A model generated the notes under the pieces. The model saw only the letters and a program-made list of their open reading frames with translations, had not been told where the DNA came from and did not search any database. From Actinobacillus porcinus (GTDB lineage: Bacteria > Pseudomonadota > Gammaproteobacteria > Enterobacterales > Pasteurellaceae), in assembly GCF_901764995.1 (NCBI RefSeq), contig NZ_CABFKI010000001.1, positions 186,001-250,000 of the forward strand: a stretch of 64,000 nt of DNA, read 5' to 3'. Positions within the stretch are counted from its first letter, which is position 1. Each line of letters opens with the position of its first letter. The translations under genes and the position numbers were made by a program. Positions 19,366-28,305 of the stretch are shown here, piece after piece.

Positions 19366-20247
19366 ATGAATTTTGATGACCTAAAAATATTTCTTCATTT
19401 ATCTCAAACTCAATCTTTTACCAAAACAGCGACACAGAATCATATGTCCCTTTCTACGCTTTCGCGCCAAATTCAGCGAATGGAAGAAGAAATTGGACAG
19501 GCCTTGTTTATTCGTGACAATCGCAAGGTTTTGCTCACTGAAATCGGGACGCATTTTTTACAGTTCGCCCAACAAAACTGGGCAAATTGGCAACAGTTTA
19601 AGCAACAAGTGCGGACAAATTCGGAAGAGTTATCGGGGGAATTGAGATTATTTTGTTCCGTGACCGCAGCTTACAGCCATTTACCGCAAATCTTGGAAAA
19701 ATTCCGCGTGCGTTATCCCAAAGTGGAAATTCAACTGACCACGGGAAATGCAGCGATGGCGGTGCAACAGGTGCAAAGCCAACAAGCAGATTTGGCGTTA
19801 GCAGGTCGCCCTGTTAATTTTCCTAATACGTTGGCTTTTCACCATATCGATAATATTTCGCTGTCATTTATTGCCCCAAGGGTTGCTTGTACCGCCACAC
19901 AATTGTTGCAGCAAGATCCTATAGATTGGCAACAAATGCCCTTTATTTTGCCGGCAGATGGCATGGCGCGTCAGCGGATTGAGCAATGGTTGCGCGAAAA
20001 GAAAATCAAGCATCCCAAAATTTACGCTACAGTATCGGGACACGAAGGTATCATGCCTTTAGTGGCATCAGGTTGTGGGCTTGCCTTGCTGCCTGATGTG
20101 GTGATTAAAAACAGCCCGTTACATTCGCGAGTTTCCGCCTTGCATTTAGATTTGCCTATTGAGCCTTTTGAACTCGGTATTTGTACGCAAAAACGTAGTT
20201 TGGATTTGCCTATTATTAAGGCATTTTGGGACACCTTGCAACATTAG
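19366..20247 (+). CDS. ilvY: IlvY, LysR-type regulator of ilvC
   Basis: 293 residues. An N-terminal winged helix-turn-helix (about 2-60: [35 protein letters not shown]) is followed by a LysR substrate-binding domain. Its place divergent from ilvC, with the operator-like dyads between, identifies it as IlvY. IlvY senses acetolactate/acetohydroxybutyrate and activates ilvC while repressing itself. An uptake signal sits in its leader at about 19349. Confidence 0.93.
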   Translation: MNFDDLKIFLHLSQTQSFTKTATQNHMSLSTLSRQIQRMEEEIGQALFIRDNRKVLLTEIGTHFLQFAQQNWANWQQFKQQVRTNSEELSGELRLFCSVTAAYSHLPQILEKFRVRYPKVEIQLTTGNAAMAVQQVQSQQADLALAGRPVNFPNTLAFHHIDNISLSFIAPRVACTATQLLQQDPIDWQQMPFILPADGMARQRIEQWLREKKIKHPKIYATVSGHEGIMPLVASGCGLALLPDVVIKNSPLHSRVSALHLDLPIEPFELGICTQKRSLDLPIIKAFWDTLQH

Positions 20248-20322
20248 TTTTGTGATCGCCATTCCAAAATGAACATAAAAGACTCGCTAAATTTCACCGC
20301 GCTTTTATAGTGATAGGATGTT

Positions 20323-21495
20323 ATGCAGTTGCGCAAAAGTGCGGTGAAATTTATGACAGATTACACAGAAATTTTTCTTCGGTTACAACAAATTCCACGG
20401 TTAGGATCCAATGCCATTAATGAGTTATTAACACAAGTCAATGTTACGGATTTGTTGGATTATGACCAAGATGCCTTTCGGGCAATGGGGTGGAAACCGG
20501 CACAAATTCAGCGTTGGTTTCAACCTGAACAGAAATTTATTCAACCTGCTTTAGAATGGGCAACACAGCCACAAAATCATATTCTGCATTTTTTACACCC
20601 GGATTATCCTTATTTGCTCAAGCAAACTGTGGATGCGCCTGTTGTGTTATATGTTCAAGGGGATGTTTCCATTTTATCTGAGCCACAAATTGCGATGGTG
20701 GGCAGTCGCTATTGCAGCAATTATGGCGAATATTGGGCGAAATATTTTGCCGCTGAACTTTGGGCGGCTGGGCTCATTGTAACCAGTGGGTTAGCGTTAG
20801 GAATTGATGGGTTTAGTCATCAAGCGGTGGTGGACGTTAAAGGCAAAACGATTGGCGTGTTGGGCAATGGTTTACAGACTATTTACCCGAACAAACACCG
20901 CAAATTAGCGCAACAAATACTGGAATATGGCGGTGCTTTAGTGTCGGAACTTGCTCCAAATCAACCGCCCATTCCTGCCAATTTCCCGCGGCGAAATCGC
21001 ATTATTAGCGGTTTGTCTTTGGCGACTCTAGTGGTGGAAGCTACGGAACGAAGCGGCTCGCTGATTACCGCACGTCTCGCCTTAGAGCAAAATCGCGATG
21101 TATTTGCGATCCCGGGCAGTTTACAAAATAGCTTTAGCCAAGGTTGCCATAAATTAATTAAGCAAGGGGCGATGTTGGTGGAAAATGTAAAAGATATTTT
21201 GGAAAATTTGCCGACTTATTCCTTTATCTCTAGTCATTTCTCTGTTTCGCCAAATTCGCTCACACCACAAAGTGCGGTAAAAAACCCCGAACTTTCTGCG
21301 CCAAAGGCTCGCCCGTCCCTGGTTGAGCCTGACCATCCTGCGTTATTTGAAATGATTAACCACGAGTTGATTAGCGTGGATGAGTTGGTGGTCAAAAGTG
21401 GGTTAGATGTGAATGAATTACTGACCCAATTATTGGATTTAGAATTGCAAGGCTTAGTGGTTTGCGAGAACGGTTGCTATCGTAGGAATTGGTAA
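20323..21495 (+). CDS. dprA: DprA, DNA-processing protein for natural transformation
   Basis: 390 residues from ATG 20323, which has AGGA seven bases upstream; ATG 20353 (380 aa) is an alternative. DprA binds incoming single-stranded DNA and loads RecA in transformation. The Rossmann-like core shows GSRYCS (127-132), SGLALGID (155-162), FPRRNRIISG (221-230) and VEATERSGSLITA (238-250). A C-terminal winged-helix (about 330-390) follows. An uptake signal lies between the two candidate starts, so with the first start it is translated (KSAVKF). A second lies near residue 320. It fits an organism full of uptake signals. Confidence 0.95.
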   Translation: MQLRKSAVKFMTDYTEIFLRLQQIPRLGSNAINELLTQVNVTDLLDYDQDAFRAMGWKPAQIQRWFQPEQKFIQPALEWATQPQNHILHFLHPDYPYLLKQTVDAPVVLYVQGDVSILSEPQIAMVGSRYCSNYGEYWAKYFAAELWAAGLIVTSGLALGIDGFSHQAVVDVKGKTIGVLGNGLQTIYPNKHRKLAQQILEYGGALVSELAPNQPPIPANFPRRNRIISGLSLATLVVEATERSGSLITARLALEQNRDVFAIPGSLQNSFSQGCHKLIKQGAMLVENVKDILENLPTYSFISSHFSVSPNSLTPQSAVKNPELSAPKARPSLVEPDHPALFEMINHELISVDELVVKSGLDVNELLTQLLDLELQGLVVCENGCYRRNW

Positions 21496-21585
21496 TCTCA
21501 TCAAAAAAGCACATAAATTTTCTGAAAAAAGTTTAAATATTTGTTACAATCATGCCAATTTTTTTAGATATTTAGGACGTAATTT

Positions 21586-22326
21586 ATGGCACTTTTAGGA
21601 AGATATCATTCCTTTGAATCATGTGGTACGGTGGATGGCCCCGGCATCCGTTTTATTATGTTTTTCCAAGGTTGTTTGATGAGATGTTTATATTGTCACA
21701 ACCGTGATACTTGGGATTTGGAAGGCGGAAAAGAAATTTCCGTGGAAGAACTGATGAAAGAAGTGGTGACCTATCGTCACTTTATGAATGCCACAGGTGG
21801 CGGTGTGACGGCCTCAGGTGGTGAAGCGGTGTTACAAGCTGAATTCGTGCGTGATTGGTTCCGTGCGTGTAAAGCGGAAGGTATTCACACTTGTTTAGAT
21901 ACCAATGGTTTTGTGCGTCATTATGATCATATTATTGATGAATTACTGGATGTCACCGATTTGGTGATGCTTGATTTGAAACAAATGAACGACCGTGTGC
22001 ATCAAAGTTTAATCGGCGTGCCGAATAAACGTGTGATTGAGTTTGCGAAATATTTGGAAAAACGCAATCAACGCACGTGGATCCGTCACGTAGTGGTGCC
22101 GGGTTACACGGACAATGATGAAGATCTTCATTTATTGGGGCAATTTACTCAAAATATGAAAAATATCGAGAAAATTGAGCTGCTTCCTTATCACCGTTTA
22201 GGCGCGCATAAATGGGCGGTTTTAGGTGATGAATACAAATTGGAAGATGTAAAACCACCAACAAAAGAATCTATGGAACATATCAAAGCTTTGCTTGAAA
22301 GTTATGGGCATGAAGTGAAGTATTAA
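21586..22326 (+). CDS. pflA: Pyruvate formate-lyase 1-activating enzyme (radical SAM)
   Basis: 246 residues, the E. coli size. It installs the glycyl radical on pyruvate formate-lyase under anaerobic conditions. The radical SAM cluster motif is Cys30-x3-Cys34-x2-Cys37 (CLMRCLYC), followed by the GGG(V)TASGGE block. The ribosome site is AGGA. pflB, its substrate and common neighbour, is not beside it: dprA lies upstream and the ribB riboswitch downstream. A terminator ends it. Confidence 0.96.
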   Translation: MALLGRYHSFESCGTVDGPGIRFIMFFQGCLMRCLYCHNRDTWDLEGGKEISVEELMKEVVTYRHFMNATGGGVTASGGEAVLQAEFVRDWFRACKAEGIHTCLDTNGFVRHYDHIIDELLDVTDLVMLDLKQMNDRVHQSLIGVPNKRVIEFAKYLEKRNQRTWIRHVVVPGYTDNDEDLHLLGQFTQNMKNIEKIELLPYHRLGAHKWAVLGDEYKLEDVKPPTKESMEHIKALLESYGHEVKY

Positions 22327-22331
22327 AATAC

Positions 22332-22357
22332 AAAGGGTGTGTTGCGCACCCTTTTAA
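22332..22357 (+). terminator. Rho-independent terminator of pflA
   Basis: AAAGGGTG, a short loop, then CACCCTTTT six bases after the pflA stop. Confidence 0.88.
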
Positions 22358-22410
22358 ATTTTCTCATTAATTCCTTTTCTTTATATTTCCCTTTCTCTAT
22401 AATAAGTCCG

Positions 22411-22537
22411 TTCTCAGGGCAGGGTGTAATTCCCTACTGGCGGTCAAGCCCGCGAGCGTTTGTGTATAACCCATACACAAAGTCAGCAGATTTGGTGAAA
22501 TTCCAAAGCCAACAGTGAAAGTCTGGATGAAAGAGAA
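22411..22537 (+). ncRNA. FMN riboswitch (RFN element)
   Basis: The conserved blocks are in order: TTCTCAGGGCAGGGTG, AATTCCCTACTGGCGGT, AGCCCGCGAGCG, then GTCAGCAGATTTGGTGAAAT, TCCAAAGCC and CAGTGAAAGTCTGGATGAAA, closing with GAGAA against TTCTC (P1). It binds FMN and represses the riboflavin gene downstream (ribB). TATAAT at 22398-22403 gives a fitting promoter. Confidence 0.97.
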
Positions 22538-22560
22538 TAAACAAGTTTAGAGTGATGACA

Positions 22561-22668
22561 AACCCTATACGAGCCGTATAGGGTTGCATAATCTGAGCCA
22601 CTCTGCGGCTCTTCTATTCAGCCCCGGCGGGGCTGGGTTTAACGAACCTAGCACGGCTCGTGCTAGGT
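22561..22668 (+). repeat. Four-hairpin palindromic repeat inside the ribB leader
   Basis: The same four palindromes in the same order as at 3796-3902: CCCTATACGAGCCGTATAGGG, GAGCCACTCTGCGGCTC, CAGCCCCGGCGGGGCTG and CCTAGCACGGCTCGTGCTAGG. It lies between the riboswitch aptamer and the terminator-like hairpin in front of ribB. Confidence 0.87.
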
Positions 22669-22701
22669 GGCTTCTCAAAGATGAACTTTGTCAGCAATCT
22701 G

Positions 22702-22730
22702 ACAAGTTTTGTCCAAAACTTGTTTTTTGT
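22702..22730 (+). terminator. Leader terminator of the ribB riboswitch (candidate)
   Basis: ACAAGTTTT, loop GTCC, AAAACTTGT followed by TTTTTT. Its 3' arm (AAACTTGTTT, 22716-22725) is also complementary to AAACAAGTTT at 22539-22548, directly after the aptamer. Its 5' arm can pair upstream with AACTTTGTCAG. Such mutually exclusive pairings are typical of transcriptional riboswitch control. Confidence 0.7.
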
Positions 22731-22783
22731 CATTTCTTACGCCCTGATTCTGGTATTTCATAACATTAAAAAAGGTATTTACT

Positions 22784-23428
22784 ATGAATCAGTCTTTATT
22801 AGCTCAATTTGGCACAGCAGAAGAGCGTGTCATCAATGCAATCAATGCTTTCAAACAAGGCAACGGTGTTCTTGTTTTAGACGATGAAAATCGCGAAAAC
22901 GAAGGCGATCTTATTTTCCCCGCGGAAACTATCACCGCTGAACAAATGGCAAAATTGATTCGCTATGGTAGCGGTATTGTCTGTTTATGTATTACGGATG
23001 AATTATGCCAACAGCTAGATTTGCCACCGATGGTTTCTGATAACACCAGCGTAAACAAAACCGCGTTTACGGTTACCATTGAAGCGGCGACAGGAGTGTC
23101 AACCGGGGTTTCCGCTGCCGATCGTGTGATGACCATTAAAGCGGCGATTAAAGACGGTGCCAAACCGCAAGACTTACATCGCCCAGGTCATATTTTCCCG
23201 TTACGTGCAGCAAAAGGGGGCGTATTTACCCGTCAAGGACACACGGAAGCCGCAGTGGATTTAGCGCGTTTAGCAGGGTTTAAAGAAGCGGGGGTGATTT
23301 GTGAAATTACAAATGATGACGGCACTATGGCAAGAACGCCTGAATTGGTGAAATTTGCTCAAGAATTTGGTTACGCCATAATGACTATCGAAGATTTAAT
23401 TGCTTACCGTCAACAACATCATTGCTAG
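22784..23428 (+). CDS. ribB: 3,4-dihydroxy-2-butanone-4-phosphate synthase
   Basis: 214 residues (E. coli RibB 217), stand-alone without a GTP cyclohydrolase II domain. It makes the four-carbon unit of riboflavin from ribulose 5-phosphate. The acidic active-site loop [10 protein letters not shown] (33-42) and [14 protein letters not shown] are conserved. The FMN riboswitch lies 246 bases upstream, and ribosome site AAAAGG precedes the ATG. A terminator shared with loiP follows. Confidence 0.97.
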   Translation: MNQSLLAQFGTAEERVINAINAFKQGNGVLVLDDENRENEGDLIFPAETITAEQMAKLIRYGSGIVCLCITDELCQQLDLPPMVSDNTSVNKTAFTVTIEAATGVSTGVSAADRVMTIKAAIKDGAKPQDLHRPGHIFPLRAAKGGVFTRQGHTEAAVDLARLAGFKEAGVICEITNDDGTMARTPELVKFAQEFGYAIMTIEDLIAYRQQHHC

Positions 23429-23446
23429 GCTTTATATCTCTTAAAC

Positions 23447-23488
23447 AAAAGCCCCTATATGCAGACTTCATATAGGGGGCGAATTTTT
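23447..23488. terminator. Terminator between convergent ribB and loiP
   Basis: AAAAGCCCCTATATG, loop CAGACTT, CATATAGGGGGC, then GAATTTTTT. A perfect stem of 11 pairs with A and T runs on the two sides. Confidence 0.85.
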
Positions 23489-23502
23489 TGTAATGTCATG
23501 TT

Positions 23503-23562
23503 GCACTAGTACAAGGCGGTCGTTGAGTTTGCCGAAAAATAAGTCCTGTGCAGTCAACGCTG
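23503..23562 (-). repeat. Degenerate copy of the MITE-like element
   Basis: ACAAGGCGGTCGTTGAGTTT...AATAAGTCCTGTGCAGTCA matches the GACGGTCGTTGAGCTTGTCG...AAGTCTTGGGCAGTCA block of copy B (35951-36110) with several mismatches. Confidence 0.55.
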
Positions 23563-23582
23563 AATAAGAAAATAATATCTCA

Positions 23583-24335
23583 CTATATTCTAGGCTTGTA
23601 ATATTTCATCGCTTCTGGCAATAAGCGCTGTAAGTTTTCTTGGCGAGATTCATCGCTTGGGTGAGTAGAGAAAATACCACCGCCGCCAGAACCTGACGCT
23701 GCTTGCATTTTTTTCCATAAGTTTGGCGCGGCTTGAGGGTTGTAGCCTGATTTTGCCATTAAAATTAAGCCCACTTCATCGGCTTCTGTTTCATTGCTAC
23801 GGCTGTAAGGCATATCTACGCCTAATTGAACGCCTGTGCTGATTAATCCGCCTGTGTCCGCTCCGATGGCGACAGAAACAGCAGCATCCGCAACTGTGCC
23901 GAGAATGCTGGTGGCGATACCTAAATTTTGCGCAGATTTACTATGTTCTTGCAACGCATGCGCCATTTCGTGCCCCATCACGACCGCAATTTCATCATCT
24001 GTTAACTTTAATTTTTCCACTAATCCTGTGTAGAACATCATTTTTCCACCCGCCATTGCCCAAGCGTTCAATTCATCGCTTTTGACCACGGTCATACGCC
24101 AATTGAATTTTTCCCCGGTTTTGTTTTCTTGGTCGGCATAAGGCACCATGGTACGGAAGATGGTTTGGATGCGTTTGGCTGTTGGTGAGTTGTAATCTAC
24201 AAGGTTTTTATCTTGCGCTTGTTTGACGACAGAAGCGTAATCGCCTTCGGCTTGTTGATTCATTTGTGCGCTTGATATACAAGCTGCCAGCAAAGCTACC
24301 GCGCAAAGTGCGGTCAGTTTTTTCATTGTTTTCAT
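23583..24335 (-). CDS. loiP: LoiP-type M48 metalloprotease lipoprotein
   Basis: 250 residues (E. coli LoiP/YggG 252). Lipoprotein signal with lipobox LAAC (Cys19), then an M48 peptidase domain. Zinc motif HEMAH is at 122-126, and the third ligand Glu lies in SNETEADEVG. LoiP is an outer-membrane-attached periplasmic protease that cuts between Phe residues and works with BepA-type quality control. The first ATG has AAAGGT nine bases upstream. An uptake signal at about 24305 is translated as part of the signal peptide (LTAL). Confidence 0.88.
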   Translation of the reverse strand: MKTMKKLTALCAVALLAACISSAQMNQQAEGDYASVVKQAQDKNLVDYNSPTAKRIQTIFRTMVPYADQENKTGEKFNWRMTVVKSDELNAWAMAGGKMMFYTGLVEKLKLTDDEIAVVMGHEMAHALQEHSKSAQNLGIATSILGTVADAAVSVAIGADTGGLISTGVQLGVDMPYSRSNETEADEVGLILMAKSGYNPQAAPNLWKKMQAASGSGGGGIFSTHPSDESRQENLQRLLPEAMKYYKPRI

Positions 24336-24391
24336 AACATTACCTTTAATGAGAATGATTTGGCGATTATAAAGGTTATTGGTTGGTTTTG

Positions 24392-24438
24392 CTATAAAGT
24401 GCGGTTAAAATAGCGAGCATATTAACCGCACTTTATAG
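24392..24438. promoter_or_regulatory. Inverted uptake-signal pair forming a 17 bp stem
   Basis: CTATAAAGTGCGGTTAA (24392-24408) and its exact reverse complement (24422-24438) are separated by 13 bases. It lies upstream of both divergent genes, loiP and the glycosyltransferase, ending nine bases before the latter's ATG. Confidence 0.8.
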
Positions 24439-24446
24439 AGAATACT

Positions 24447-26009
24447 ATGAGCAAAATCCCTGTTTCTGTCACGATGTTAGTGAAAAATGCTGAGAAGTAT
24501 TTGCCGGCTGTGTTAACGGCGTTGGCAGATTTTGATGAAATTATTTTATTGGATAACGGGTCAACCGATAAAACCTTAACTATCGCTGAGCAGTTTGATA
24601 ATGTGAGCATTCATTTTCACGAGTTCAACGGTTTTGGGCCGATGAAAAATTTAGCGGCTGGTTTTGCGCGTAATGATTGGATTATTAATATTGACAGCGA
24701 TGAGATTTTCCCGGCGGAGTTGGTGAATGAAATTCGTCTGTTGAATTTTGCGGATGTGAATAAGGTGTATTCCATTTTACGTATTAATCATTATCGTGGC
24801 AAACCGATTAAAACCTGTGGTTGGTATCCTGATTATGTGAAACGTTTATACAATCGCACTGTGGTGACGTTTAATAATAAACAGGTTCACGAATGCTTAG
24901 AGATTCCGCCGAATGTGGAATTGGTGAGATTGCAGCATAGTTTTAATCATTATTCCTTTGATAGTGCGGTGGGATTAATCAATAAAATGCAGCAATACAC
25001 ATCGCTGTTTGCGGAACAACAAAAATTCCGCAAACGCGCGTCAGTACTTTCTGCCATTGGACATGGGCTGTCGGGATTTGTTAAAAATTATTTGTTAAAA
25101 CGCGGGTTTATGTCGGGGGCTGACGGTTTTGTGATTAGCTTTGCGAACGCCAGCGGTGCCTATTATAAATACGTGAAATTAGCGGAAGCCAATCAGGCGT
25201 TAACCACATCATTAATTATTACCACTTATAATCGCCCTGACGCGTTGCAATTGGTGCTGAATTCTGTGCTGGCGCAGCGTGTTTTGCCTGATGAAGTGAT
25301 TGTGGCAGATGATGGTTCGAGAGAAGAGACCAAAGCGGTGATTGATGCGTTTGCGGCGCGTTGTCCTGTGCCGGTGAAGCACGCTTGGCAACCTGATGAC
25401 GGTTTTCGTTTGGCAGAATCGCGCAATCGTGCATTGGCAATGGCGAGCTGTGATTATGTGGTGATTATTGATGGCGATATGGTGATGCATCCTGAGTTTA
25501 TTGCCGATCATAAAAATGCGGCGAAAAAAGGTGTTTATGTGCAAGGTGGACGTATTGTTTTACCTGAAGCAAAAACAGCAGAATTATTGTCCGCACTTGA
25601 TTGCTATCGCCCGTTGAAATGGTATGAAAAAGGCTTGGAAAAACGATTTGAAAAACGCTTTTCCGCAATTCATAGTCCTTTGTTAGCCAATGTTTTGTTG
25701 AAAAAAGAAAAGCGTCATTATTATAAAAATATCCGTGGTTGTAATATGGGCTTTTTCCGTGAAGATGCTTTGGCAATTAATGGATTTAATAATGACTTTG
25801 TGGGTTGGGGGCGTGAAGATAGTGAATTTGTGGCGCGTTTCTTTAATAACGGCGGCAAAATTGCCACGATTAAATTTGCCGCCATTGCTTATCATTTGTG
25901 GCACAACGAAGCCCCGCGCGCATCATTGCCTGAAAATGATCGTTTGCTGGAAAATGCTATGAAAAATGGCGTGATTCGCGCGGAAAATGGGGTGGCGGAA
26001 ATTCGTTAA
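24447..26009 (+). CDS. Two-domain GT2 lipooligosaccharide glycosyltransferase
   Basis: 520 residues carrying two glycosyltransferase family 2 domains. Residues 1-250 resemble the WaaE/LgtF (KdtX) core beta-1,4-glucosyltransferases (VTMLVKNAEKYLP, metal motif IDSDE at 82-86, GWYPDYVKRLY). Residues 252-520 form a second GT-A domain (LIITTYNRPDALQ, IDGDM at 341-345) with a galactosyltransferase-like C-terminal motif GWGREDSEF at 453-461. Both metal motifs are intact, so both halves should be active. The likely role is adding two sugars in turn to the LOS inner core at the cytoplasmic face. Exact sugars cannot be read from sequence. Confidence 0.85.
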   Translation: MSKIPVSVTMLVKNAEKYLPAVLTALADFDEIILLDNGSTDKTLTIAEQFDNVSIHFHEFNGFGPMKNLAAGFARNDWIINIDSDEIFPAELVNEIRLLNFADVNKVYSILRINHYRGKPIKTCGWYPDYVKRLYNRTVVTFNNKQVHECLEIPPNVELVRLQHSFNHYSFDSAVGLINKMQQYTSLFAEQQKFRKRASVLSAIGHGLSGFVKNYLLKRGFMSGADGFVISFANASGAYYKYVKLAEANQALTTSLIITTYNRPDALQLVLNSVLAQRVLPDEVIVADDGSREETKAVIDAFAARCPVPVKHAWQPDDGFRLAESRNRALAMASCDYVVIIDGDMVMHPEFIADHKNAAKKGVYVQGGRIVLPEAKTAELLSALDCYRPLKWYEKGLEKRFEKRFSAIHSPLLANVLLKKEKRHYYKNIRGCNMGFFREDALAINGFNNDFVGWGREDSEFVARFFNNGGKIATIKFAAIAYHLWHNEAPRASLPENDRLLENAMKNGVIRAENGVAEIR

Positions 26010-26058
26010 AATTTAACCGCACTTTTGTCATAAAAGCAGAACAAACACCACATAAATC

Positions 26059-26086
26059 TTGATTTTTAGCCCGAAAAATGTATAAT
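26059..26086 (+). promoter_or_regulatory. Promoter of the rpsP operon
   Basis: TTGATT (26059-26064), 16 bases, TATAAT (26081-26086). It lies about 98 bases before rpsP. Confidence 0.8.
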
Positions 26087-26100
26087 TCTCGGGCTTTTTG
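26068..26100 (+). terminator. Terminator-like hairpin overlapping the rpsP promoter
   Basis: AGCCCGA (26068-26074) and TCGGGCT (26089-26095) followed by TTTT. The 14-base loop contains the -10 box of the rpsP promoter. It would end the upstream glycosyltransferase transcript. Confidence 0.65.
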
Positions 26101-26183
26101 TCTATATATACAGAGAAAAAAGTAAGCATTCCTGCTCCTTCGATGCAGGTTTTCTTTTATTATTAAATACTTAGAGGAAGGTT

Positions 26184-26429
26184 ATGGTAACCATTCGTTT
26201 AACTCGTGGCGGAGCTAAAAAACGCCCATTTTATCAAATCGTTGTAGCAGATAGCCGTTCACCACGTGACGGTCGTTTTATCGAACGTATTGGCTTTTTC
26301 AACCCATTAGCAGCAGGTCAAGCTGAACGTTTACGTATCGATTTAGATCGCGTTAACCACTGGGTTGGTCAAGGCGCATCTTTATCAGATCGCGTTTCTG
26401 CATTAGTAAAAGAAGCGAAAAAAGCTTAA
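26184..26429 (+). CDS. rpsP: 30S ribosomal protein S16
   Basis: 81 residues (E. coli 82), starting [20 protein letters not shown], the conserved S16 start. Ribosome site AGAGGAAGG. First gene of rpsP-rimM-trmD-rplS. A weak stem (CCTGC...GCAGG then TTTTCTTTT, about 26133-26158) lies in its leader. Confidence 0.99.
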   Translation: MVTIRLTRGGAKKRPFYQIVVADSRSPRDGRFIERIGFFNPLAAGQAERLRIDLDRVNHWVGQGASLSDRVSALVKEAKKA

Positions 26430-26459
26430 TTTCTAATCTAAACGATAATAGGTGAAAAC

Positions 26460-26987
26460 ATGGAACAACAACGCATTGAAGTAGTCGGCAAATTAGGCTC
26501 AACTTACGGTATTCGTGGTTGGTTGCGTGTTTATTCATCAACAGAATATGAAGAAAGCATTTTTGATTATCAGCCTTGGTTTTTAAAAATTAAAGGTCAA
26601 TGGCAGCAAACTGAGATCGAAAGCTGGAAACATCATAATCACGAGTTGATCGTAAAGTTGAAAAATGTCAACGAACGTGAAACCGCACAAACGCTCGCCA
26701 ATGTTGAAATTGGTGTAGATTTGTCTGTTTTCCCGGAATTGGAAGAGGGCGATTTCTATTGGCACGATTTAATCGGTTGCCAAGTCGTGAATTTGCAAGG
26801 CTACCAAATGGGCACGGTGCGTGAAATGATGGAAACAGGCTCAAATGATGTCTTGGTTGTGCGCGCTAATGCAAAAGATGCTTTCGGTAAACAAGAGCGT
26901 TTAATTCCGTTCTTGTATGAACAAGTAGTTAAAAGAGTCGATCTCACCACAAAGACGATTGAAGTGGATTGGGACGCTGGTTTCTAA
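26460..26987 (+). CDS. rimM: RimM, 16S rRNA-processing / 30S maturation protein
   Basis: 175 residues (E. coli 182). An N-terminal RimM barrel ([19 protein letters not shown]) is followed by a PRC-barrel domain ([20 protein letters not shown]). It binds S19 in the 30S head during late assembly. AGGTG precedes the ATG. It lies 30 bases after rpsP in the classic operon. Confidence 0.98.
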   Translation: MEQQRIEVVGKLGSTYGIRGWLRVYSSTEYEESIFDYQPWFLKIKGQWQQTEIESWKHHNHELIVKLKNVNERETAQTLANVEIGVDLSVFPELEEGDFYWHDLIGCQVVNLQGYQMGTVREMMETGSNDVLVVRANAKDAFGKQERLIPFLYEQVVKRVDLTTKTIEVDWDAGF

Positions 26988-27036
26988 TCTCAGGTATGCG
27001 GTTGCGCTTTAGTATTAGCATTTTGGAATGAACAAT

Positions 27037-27774
27037 ATGAAGTTAGGGATCGTCACCCTGTTTCCCGAAATGTTTAAAGCAATCACCGAATTTGGGGTAA
27101 CAGGACGAGCTGTAAAACAACATCTCTTAGATGTGCGTTGCTATAATCCCCGTGATTATACGCATGATAAGCACAAAACTGTGGACGATCGCCCTTATGG
27201 TGGTGGGCCGGGTATGTTGATGATGGTACAACCATTGCGTGATGCCATTTTACATGCTAAAGCAGAGATAGGGGATGAGGCGAAAGTCATTTATCTTTCG
27301 CCGCAAGGACGTAAACTTGAGCAATCCGGCGTAAAAGAGCTCTCACTAAATGAAAAAATGATTTTAGTGTGTGGACGTTACGAAGGAATTGATGAGCGAT
27401 TGATTCAAACTGAAATTGATGAAGAATGGTCAATCGGGGATTACGTTCTAACAGGTGGGGAATTACCTGCGATGACGTTAATTGACGCGGTCGCAAGATT
27501 TATCCCCGGGGTATTAGGCAAACAGGCATCCGCAGAAGAAGATTCCTTTGCTGACGGCTTATTAGATTGCCCACATTATACCCGACCTGAAGTGTTAGAC
27601 GGTTTGACTGTGCCTCCTGTGCTGATGTCGGGCAATCATGAAGAAATTCGCAAATGGCGATTAAAACAATCTCTTGAGCGAACATGGTTACGGCGCCCTG
27701 AGCTACTGGAAGAACTAGCTCTGACTGACGAACAAAAGAAACTGTTAAAAGAAATTAAATCCGCTAACAGTTAA
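27037..27774 (+). CDS. trmD: TrmD, tRNA (guanine37-N1)-methyltransferase
   Basis: 245 residues from ATG 27037 ([13 protein letters not shown]), with GGA nine bases upstream. The in-frame ATG at 27028 abuts that GGA and is less likely. It methylates G37 of tRNAs for Leu, Pro and Arg to prevent +1 frameshifts. The SPOUT knot motifs [19 protein letters not shown] and [14 protein letters not shown] are intact. It sits between rimM and rplS as in most gammaproteobacteria. Confidence 0.98.
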   Translation: MKLGIVTLFPEMFKAITEFGVTGRAVKQHLLDVRCYNPRDYTHDKHKTVDDRPYGGGPGMLMMVQPLRDAILHAKAEIGDEAKVIYLSPQGRKLEQSGVKELSLNEKMILVCGRYEGIDERLIQTEIDEEWSIGDYVLTGGELPAMTLIDAVARFIPGVLGKQASAEEDSFADGLLDCPHYTRPEVLDGLTVPPVLMSGNHEEIRKWRLKQSLERTWLRRPELLEELALTDEQKKLLKEIKSANS

Positions 27775-27810
27775 TTCAGTTTAATCTAGTTAATTATTAA
27801 AGGTTTAAAA

Positions 27811-28161
27811 ATGAGCAACATCATTAAACAACTTGAAGACGAACAATTAAAACAAAACGTACCTAGCTTCCGTCCAGGTGACACATTAGAAGTTAAAGTA
27901 TGGGTAGTTGAAGGTTCTAAAAAACGTTTGCAAGCATTCGAAGGCGTGGTTATCGCAATTCGTAACCGCGGTTTGCACTCTGCATTCACTTTACGTAAAG
28001 TATCAAACGGTACTGGCGTTGAGCGTGTTTTCCAAACTCACTCACCGGCAATCGACAGCATTTCTGTGAAACGTAAAGGTGCAGTACGTAAAGCGAAACT
28101 TTACTACTTACGTGAGCGTTCAGGTAAATCTGCACGTATCAAAGAACGTCTTGGCGCGTAA
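27811..28161 (+). CDS. rplS: 50S ribosomal protein L19
   Basis: 116 residues (E. coli 115), with conserved [18 protein letters not shown] and [18 protein letters not shown]. It lies at the interface of the two ribosomal subunits. Ribosome site AAAGGT. Last gene of the operon, ended by a strong terminator. Confidence 0.99.
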   Translation: MSNIIKQLEDEQLKQNVPSFRPGDTLEVKVWVVEGSKKRLQAFEGVVIAIRNRGLHSAFTLRKVSNGTGVERVFQTHSPAIDSISVKRKGAVRKAKLYYLRERSGKSARIKERLGA

Positions 28162-28177
28162 TCTTCGGATTAGCGTA

Positions 28178-28212
28178 CAAAAGGCTCGGCGTGATCCGAG
28201 CCTTTTGTTTTT
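28178..28212 (+). terminator. Rho-independent terminator of rpsP-rimM-trmD-rplS
   Basis: CAAAAGGCTCGG, loop CGTGAT, CCGAGCCTTTTG, TTTTT. A perfect 12 bp stem 16 bases after rplS. Confidence 0.95.
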
Positions 28213-28305
28213 CCCCTTTTTATTTCATATTGTGATCCACTTCTAATTTTTCTTTTTTCAGCTTTGGTAATATGCATCTAAATTCACATTAAAAAGGAGT
28301 TTAGT

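Noticed and set aside
22660-22887. 75-codon frame across the ribB leader
   Set aside because: It runs through the leader terminator and into ribB in another frame.
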